Source of the DNA: Spirochaetota bacterium | GTDB taxonomy: Bacteria > Spirochaetota > Spirochaetia > DTKZ01 | Length of the DNA: 8,358 bases | Assembly: GCA_029562045.1 (NCBI GenBank) | Contig: JAKQWJ010000219.1 | Coordinates: forward strand, 1 to 8,358 | Direction of reading: 5' to 3' | In this document: positions 6,714 to 8,358 of the stretch, piece by piece | Layout: each line of letters begins with the position of its first letter | Position numbering within the stretch: the first letter of the stretch is position 1 | The notes under the pieces: generated by a model | Seen by the model: the letters and a program-made list of their open reading frames with translations, nothing else | The model's database searches: none | Told to the model about the DNA's origin: nothing | Made by a program: the position numbers and the translations under genes

Positions 6714-7054
6714 CATCCCGGGGGCCAGCCCATCATGCGGCCCCCCAGGAGATGGGCGTGGACATAGGCGACGGTCTGCAGGCCGTGCCGCCCCACATTG
6801 AAGACGACCCGGTAGCCTTCGCCGAGGCCCAGCTTCTCCGCCGCCCGGGCCACCCCCTGCATGTACCGCCCCACCACCTCCGGAGACAGGCTCTGCAGAC
6901 GGTCGAAACCGGCGGCCTTGCTCTTGGGAATGACCACCACATGGGTGGGGGCCTGGGGGTTTATGTCCCGGAAGGCCAGCACATCGTCGTCCTCGTACAC
7001 CACGTCGGAGGGAATTTCTTTCCGGAGAATTTTGTCGAAAATCGTGTCTTCCAT
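6713..7054 (-). CDS. HIT-family (HINT-like) nucleotide-binding protein
   Basis: This small cytoplasmic protein of 113 residues has the length and layout of HINT purine-nucleoside phosphoramidases: EDTIFDKILRKEIPSD at 2-17, QAPTHVVVIPK at 34-44 with active-site His38, and a C-terminal LLGGRMMGWPPG at 102-113. The histidine triad H-x-H-x-H reads YVHAH at 97-101. The nucleophile equivalent His99 and the third histidine His101 are kept, but the first is Tyr97. Activity is therefore likely but possibly altered. ATG 7054 is preceded by a strong AGGGAGGA sequence (minus strand, 7066-7059), 19 bp after the rhomboid stop, which implies co-transcription. HINT relatives hydrolyse AMP-lysine or aminoacyl-adenylate type substrates. 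The substrate here is not known. Confidence 0.93.
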   Translation of the reverse strand: MEDTIFDKILRKEIPSDVVYEDDDVLAFRDINPQAPTHVVVIPKSKAAGFDRLQSLSPEVVGRYMQGVARAAEKLGLGEGYRVVFNVGRHGLQTVAYVHAHLLGGRMMGWPPG

Positions 7055-7073
7055 GGCTTCCTCCCTTTCGGGG

Positions 7074-7823
7074 TCACCGGACCCGCCGCCGGACTGTATC
7101 GGGGCCGGCGAAAAAATTGACCAGCAGAAAACCGGCGATGAACCCGCCGATGTGGGCGCCGTAGGCGACGCCTCCGCCCTCGCCGCCGGCGCTTCCCAGA
7201 CCGCTCAATAACTGGAACAGAAACCAGAGCCCCAGGGCCACCATCGCCGGAACCCGGGTGATGAAGCGGAACAGGAGGACCCGCACCTTCCGCCGGGGGA
7301 ACAGGTGGATATACCCCCCCAGAACCCCGGAGATGGCTCCGGAGGCCCCCAGGGTGGGGGTATGGAGCCCCGAGTTTCCGAAGAAGGACACGAAGACATG
7401 GGTGAGCCCCGCCAGGACCCCGCAGAGGAGGTAAAACATCAGGTACCTCCGGCGGCCCATCCGGTCCTCCAGATTGTCGCCGAAGATGAAGAGGTACAGC
7501 ATGTTGCCGAAAAGGTGGCCCAGACCGCCATGCATGAACATCGAGGTGATCAGCGTCAGATACACCGTTATGGGGGTCTTTTCCAGGCCGGGGATCTGGT
7601 ACCGGGTCTTCGTCGAGGGGTCCACCACCACCCGGGGAGAGGTGACGATATCCCGGCCGGTGAGGATCTCCGCCGGCACCGTGGAATAGGCATTGGTGAA
7701 TCGGTGGTCCGCCCCCAGATCCTGCAGGAACACGAAAACCAGGATGTTCACCGCGATGAGGGCGTAGGTGAGAAAGGGAACGATGCTCCTGTCGGAGTTG
7801 TCGTCCCCCAAGGGCAGTATCAC
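7074..7823 (-). CDS. Rhomboid-family intramembrane serine protease
   Basis: This integral membrane protease has 249 residues. The first transmembrane helix is at about 15-34. A soluble loop at 35-85 leads to HGGLGHLFGNM at 98-108, which carries the conserved histidines and the oxyanion Asn107. The nucleophile Ser161 lies in GASG at 159-162, and the catalytic His224 in AHIGG at 223-227, giving the complete Ser-His dyad. FGDNLEDRMG at 114-123 and the FYLLCG stretch at 130-135 are typical of the bacterial subgroup with a long loop 1. The GTG start at 7823 is preferred because GGGGAGGTG lies directly upstream on the minus strand (about 7836-7828). It is the first gene of the leftward rhomboid-HIT-oxidoreductase cluster and diverges from the TRIC gene. 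The physiological substrate is unknown. Confidence 0.95.
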   Translation of the reverse strand: MILPLGDDNSDRSIVPFLTYALIAVNILVFVFLQDLGADHRFTNAYSTVPAEILTGRDIVTSPRVVVDPSTKTRYQIPGLEKTPITVYLTLITSMFMHGGLGHLFGNMLYLFIFGDNLEDRMGRRRYLMFYLLCGVLAGLTHVFVSFFGNSGLHTPTLGASGAISGVLGGYIHLFPRRKVRVLLFRFITRVPAMVALGLWFLFQLLSGLGSAGGEGGGVAYGAHIGGFIAGFLLVNFFAGPDTVRRRVR

Positions 7824-7870
7824 GGTTCACCTCCCCGACGCGCCGACGATCCGGCGCGGACCATAGGGGA

Positions 7871-7899
7871 ATTCTGCGACAAAGCGGCGGAAAACGCAA
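7871..7899 (-). promoter_or_regulatory. Candidate promoter of the rhomboid operon
   Basis: On the minus strand, TTGCGT (7899-7894) and CAGAAT (7876-7871) are 17 nt apart. Each matches four of six consensus positions. Transcription would start near 7864, giving a leader of about 40 nt that carries the rhomboid Shine-Dalgarno sequence. A G9 tract (7900-7908) abuts the -35 box. The -10 match is modest. Confidence 0.4.
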
Positions 7900-7954
7900 G
7901 GGGGGGGGCGGAGGATTAAACGGCGGAAAGCGCAAAGGGGGGGGACGGAGGTTT
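7881..7954. repeat. 37-bp imperfect tandem repeat with G9 and G8 tracts
   Basis: Copy 1 (7881-7917) and copy 2 (7918-7954) share the order AAA, CGGCGGAAA, CGCAA, a poly-G tract, CGGAGG and a T-ending tail, differing by a few substitutions and single-base indels. The G tracts are 9 nt (7900-7908) and 8 nt (7937-7944). Copy 1 includes the candidate -35 region of the rhomboid operon, so this looks like a local duplication of promoter-proximal DNA. Confidence 0.8.
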
Positions 7955-7960
7955 GTTCCC

Positions 7961-7985
7961 GGGAGGCGGGAGGGCGGGCCGGGGG
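7961..7985 (+). other. Canonical G-quadruplex motif
   Basis: GGG tracts at 7961-7963, 7968-7970, 7972-7974, 7976-7978 and a GGGGG at 7981-7985 are separated by loops of 4, 1, 1 and 2 nt. This fits the G3+N1-7 rule with five tracts. It lies between two divergent promoters, roughly 60-90 bp upstream of the rhomboid -35 box. A perfect inverted repeat, GCCGGG-GG-CCCGGC (7978-7991), overlaps its end and could compete with quadruplex folding. Confidence 0.65.
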
Positions 7986-8122
7986 CCCGGCGGCGGATTT
8001 TCCCGGAGAATCGGCCCGCGGGCAGGAGAGGCCGGGGGGCTGTTGTCCGGTCCCGGCGGCGGATCTCCCCCGGGGCGCCGGGGGTGAGGGGGGGCTCCCG
8101 GCGCCGGCTCCGATGGGTCTTC

Positions 8123-8151
8123 TTGCGAAAGGACGGTCAAATCGATACTAT
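8123..8151 (+). promoter_or_regulatory. Sigma-70-type promoter of the TRIC gene, probably leaderless
   Basis: TTGCGA at 8123-8128 and TACTAT at 8146-8151 are 17 nt apart. The start codon follows 8 nt after the -10 box, so transcription should begin at or within a base or two of ATG 8160. No Shine-Dalgarno sequence is present between a plausible start point and the ATG. The -10 hexamer, the spacer length and the GGGATGG start context are the same as at 3810-3850. Confidence 0.68.
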
Positions 8152-8159
8152 GCGCTGGG

Positions 8160-8358
8160 ATGGCCTTCTACAACGTTCAGGTTTTTTTTCATGTTCTCGA
8201 CATCGTCGGCACCGCAGGCTTCGCCGCCGGAGGCGCCCTGGCGGCGATACGGAAGGAAATGGACGGCTATGGGGTGCTGGTGGTGGCCACCGCCGCCGCG
8301 GTGGGGGGCGGACTCGCCCGGGACGTCATGATCGGCCGGGTCCCCCCTCTGGCGCTGA
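8160..8358 (+). CDS. TRIC/UPF0126 family cation channel, N-terminal part
   Basis: The open frame runs to the window end with no stop, giving 66 residues of a protein whose family is usually about 200. Members are small membrane proteins with a duplicated three-helix unit that form trimeric monovalent-cation channels (prokaryotic TRIC; YicG/YadS relatives). Seen here are DIVGTAGFAAGGALAAIRK at 14-32 (first helix and its conserved glycines), a second hydrophobic segment at 38-50, and GGGLARDVMIGRVPP at 49-63, matching the family GGG..RD...G..P block. The ATG at 8160 fits both this alignment and the promoter, which places the transcription start at the codon. Divergent from the rhomboid operon. 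Confidence 0.88.
   Translation, partial: MAFYNVQVFFHVLDIVGTAGFAAGGALAAIRKEMDGYGVLVVATAAAVGGGLARDVMIGRVPPLAL

Larger units (their letters stand above)
7824..8159. other. 336-bp G-rich divergent intergenic region
   Basis: No credible gene lies here. The region holds the promoters of the rhomboid operon (leftward) and the TRIC gene (rightward), a 37-bp imperfect direct repeat at 7881-7954, a G-quadruplex motif at 7961-7985, a second direct repeat pair (CCCGGCGGCGGAT at 7986-7998 and 8052-8064) and a perfect 7-bp stem hairpin (CCCCCGG at 8067-8073 with CCGGGGG at 8078-8084, 4-nt loop). The only long open frame, minus-strand 8140-7916, is mostly proline and glycine and starts with TTG, so it is treated as spurious. 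Confidence 0.75.

Noticed and set aside
5851..6801. Plus-strand open frame (316 codons) opposite the oxidoreductase and HIT genes
   Set aside because: It crosses two well-supported genes and their gap, and its translation is low-complexity Gly/Pro/Asp-rich. It is a shadow.
6961..7935. Minus-strand open frame (324 codons) overlapping the rhomboid gene in another frame
   Set aside because: It is Pro/Arg/Gly-rich with no motif, while the overlapping frame encodes a complete rhomboid with both catalytic residues.
7916..8140. Minus-strand open frame of 74 codons in the divergent intergenic region
   Set aside because: It starts with TTG, has no ribosome binding site, is mostly proline and glycine, and runs over repeats and both promoter regions. 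It is an expected by-product of C-rich DNA.

Overview
The window is very G+C-rich chromosomal DNA from a bacterium, with compact gene packing. No rRNA, tRNA, CRISPR array or insertion sequence is visible. The lineage cannot be fixed from one window. A basic-membrane-protein (BMP) type nucleoside ABC transporter next to a large membrane-anchored protein of unknown family would fit a high-G+C spirochaete, but this is a guess, and other high-G+C phyla are possible.

Left part (1-3737, + strand). A 14-bp tandem array opens the window, followed by about 140 bp of G/C-rich non-coding DNA. Then come three translationally coupled genes: a double-domain ABC ATPase (202-1743) and two membrane permeases (1733-2818 and 2811-3737). 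Together they form a nucleoside/purine importer of the NupOPQ (YufOPQ) / RnsBCD type. The extracytoplasmic binding lipoprotein that such a system needs is not in the window and may lie off the left edge.

Middle (3738-5696, + strand). After a possible weak terminator there is a promoter of the form TTGCCT-N17-TACTAT. It ends 7 nt before the ATG of a 616-residue protein with one N-terminal membrane anchor and a large, probably extracytoplasmic domain that I do not recognise.

Right part (7823 to 5668, - strand). A probable operon runs leftwards: a rhomboid intramembrane serine protease, a small HIT-family protein with an altered histidine triad, and a Gfo/Idh/MocA-type NAD(P)-dependent oxidoreductase. 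The oxidoreductase overlaps the 3' end of the 616-residue gene tail to tail by 29 bp.

Right edge. A 336-bp G-rich intergenic region separates the rhomboid operon from a divergent gene. It holds a 37-bp direct repeat with G9/G8 tracts, a canonical G-quadruplex motif and hairpins. The divergent gene encodes a TRIC/UPF0126-type cation channel (8160 onward) that is cut by the window end. Its promoter, TTGCGA-N17-TACTAT ending 8 nt before the ATG, has nearly the same architecture as that of the 616-residue gene. Both genes lack a ribosome binding site at the predicted start, so both are probably read from leaderless mRNAs, while most downstream operon genes carry strong Shine-Dalgarno sequences. 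This shared promoter arrangement, the unknown protein and the dense repeats of the two non-coding regions are the most interesting points. I see no clear sign of a new multi-gene system.
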